DNA from: Methanocella sp.
GTDB taxonomy: Archaea > Halobacteriota > Methanocellia > Methanocellales > Methanocellaceae
DNA length: 12,492 bases
Direction of reading: 5' to 3'
Assembly (NCBI RefSeq): GCF_035506375.1
Contig: NZ_DATJPM010000036.1
Span: forward strand, 1-12,492
Shown: positions 12,492 through 12,492 of the stretch, in pieces
Layout: each line of letters opens with the position of its first letter
How positions within the stretch are numbered: position 1 is the first letter of the stretch
Program-made: the position numbers and the translations under genes
Notes under the pieces: model-generated
Seen by the model: the letters and a program-made list of their open reading frames with translations, nothing else
The model's database searches: none
Told to the model about the DNA's origin: nothing

Positions 12492-12492
12492 G

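Overview
The window looks like a piece of a euryarchaeal chromosome, most likely a methanogen of the Methanocella type; that lineage guess is inference from overall feel, not proof. The archaeal assignment rests on what is visible: TATA-box promoters (TTTAAATA / TTATATA type) about 25 nt ahead of likely transcript starts, several genes with no Shine-Dalgarno and a TATA placed for leaderless mRNA, T-run terminators, an archaeal-type YchF GTPase with a Cys cluster in its G domain, a DUF5591-like protein related to the archaeosine enzyme ArcS/TgtA2, and sequon-rich lipoproteins. Genes are about 60 % GC in a sampled line, while spacers and the first 286 bases are AT-rich.

Layout. 1-286: 3' end of an AT-rich GxxExxY-family gene (+). 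287-2756 (-): a two-gene peptidase operon, an M3-like HExxH metallopeptidase followed after 1 nt by an M29-like aminopeptidase, with a nested dyad over the promoter. 2936-3887 (-): 4-oxalocrotonate tautomerase-like protein and exonuclease III, again 1 nt apart. 3888-3979 is a divergent promoter to a seven-bladed WD40 protein (3980-4969, +) with an N-terminal Cys4 tail. 4980-5539 is a large imperfect inverted repeat filling the convergent spacer. 5551-6165 (-) is a lipoprotein; 6279-6410 holds an orphan C-terminal-like reading frame. 6447-6896 (-, ogt) and 6976-7452 (+, GNAT) share a bidirectional promoter.

7439-9082 is a repeat-rich zone. An 86-bp MITE-like element sits exactly between the stop codons of GNAT and a DUF5591-like gene (7546-8223, -), with an 11-12 bp target duplication. 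After that gene come a 133-bp palindromic element (8377-8509) and a nested composite (8532-9082) with the same terminal repeats as the small MITE. The last part holds a PNPOx-fold flavoprotein (9102-9506, -) divergent from a Cys4 plus winged-helix regulator (9645-10391, +) with three alternating GGTCAT half-sites between them, then the YchF GTPase, a lipoprotein FKBP prolyl isomerase, and the 3' end of a convergent cyclase/arylformamidase-family gene.

The coding content is mostly housekeeping: peptide turnover, DNA repair (xthA, ogt), translation-linked GTPase, envelope folding. I do not see a defence island, CRISPR array, tRNA or rRNA. The most original material is the repeat/MITE family with its clean insertion footprint, and the regulator-operator-flavoprotein unit.
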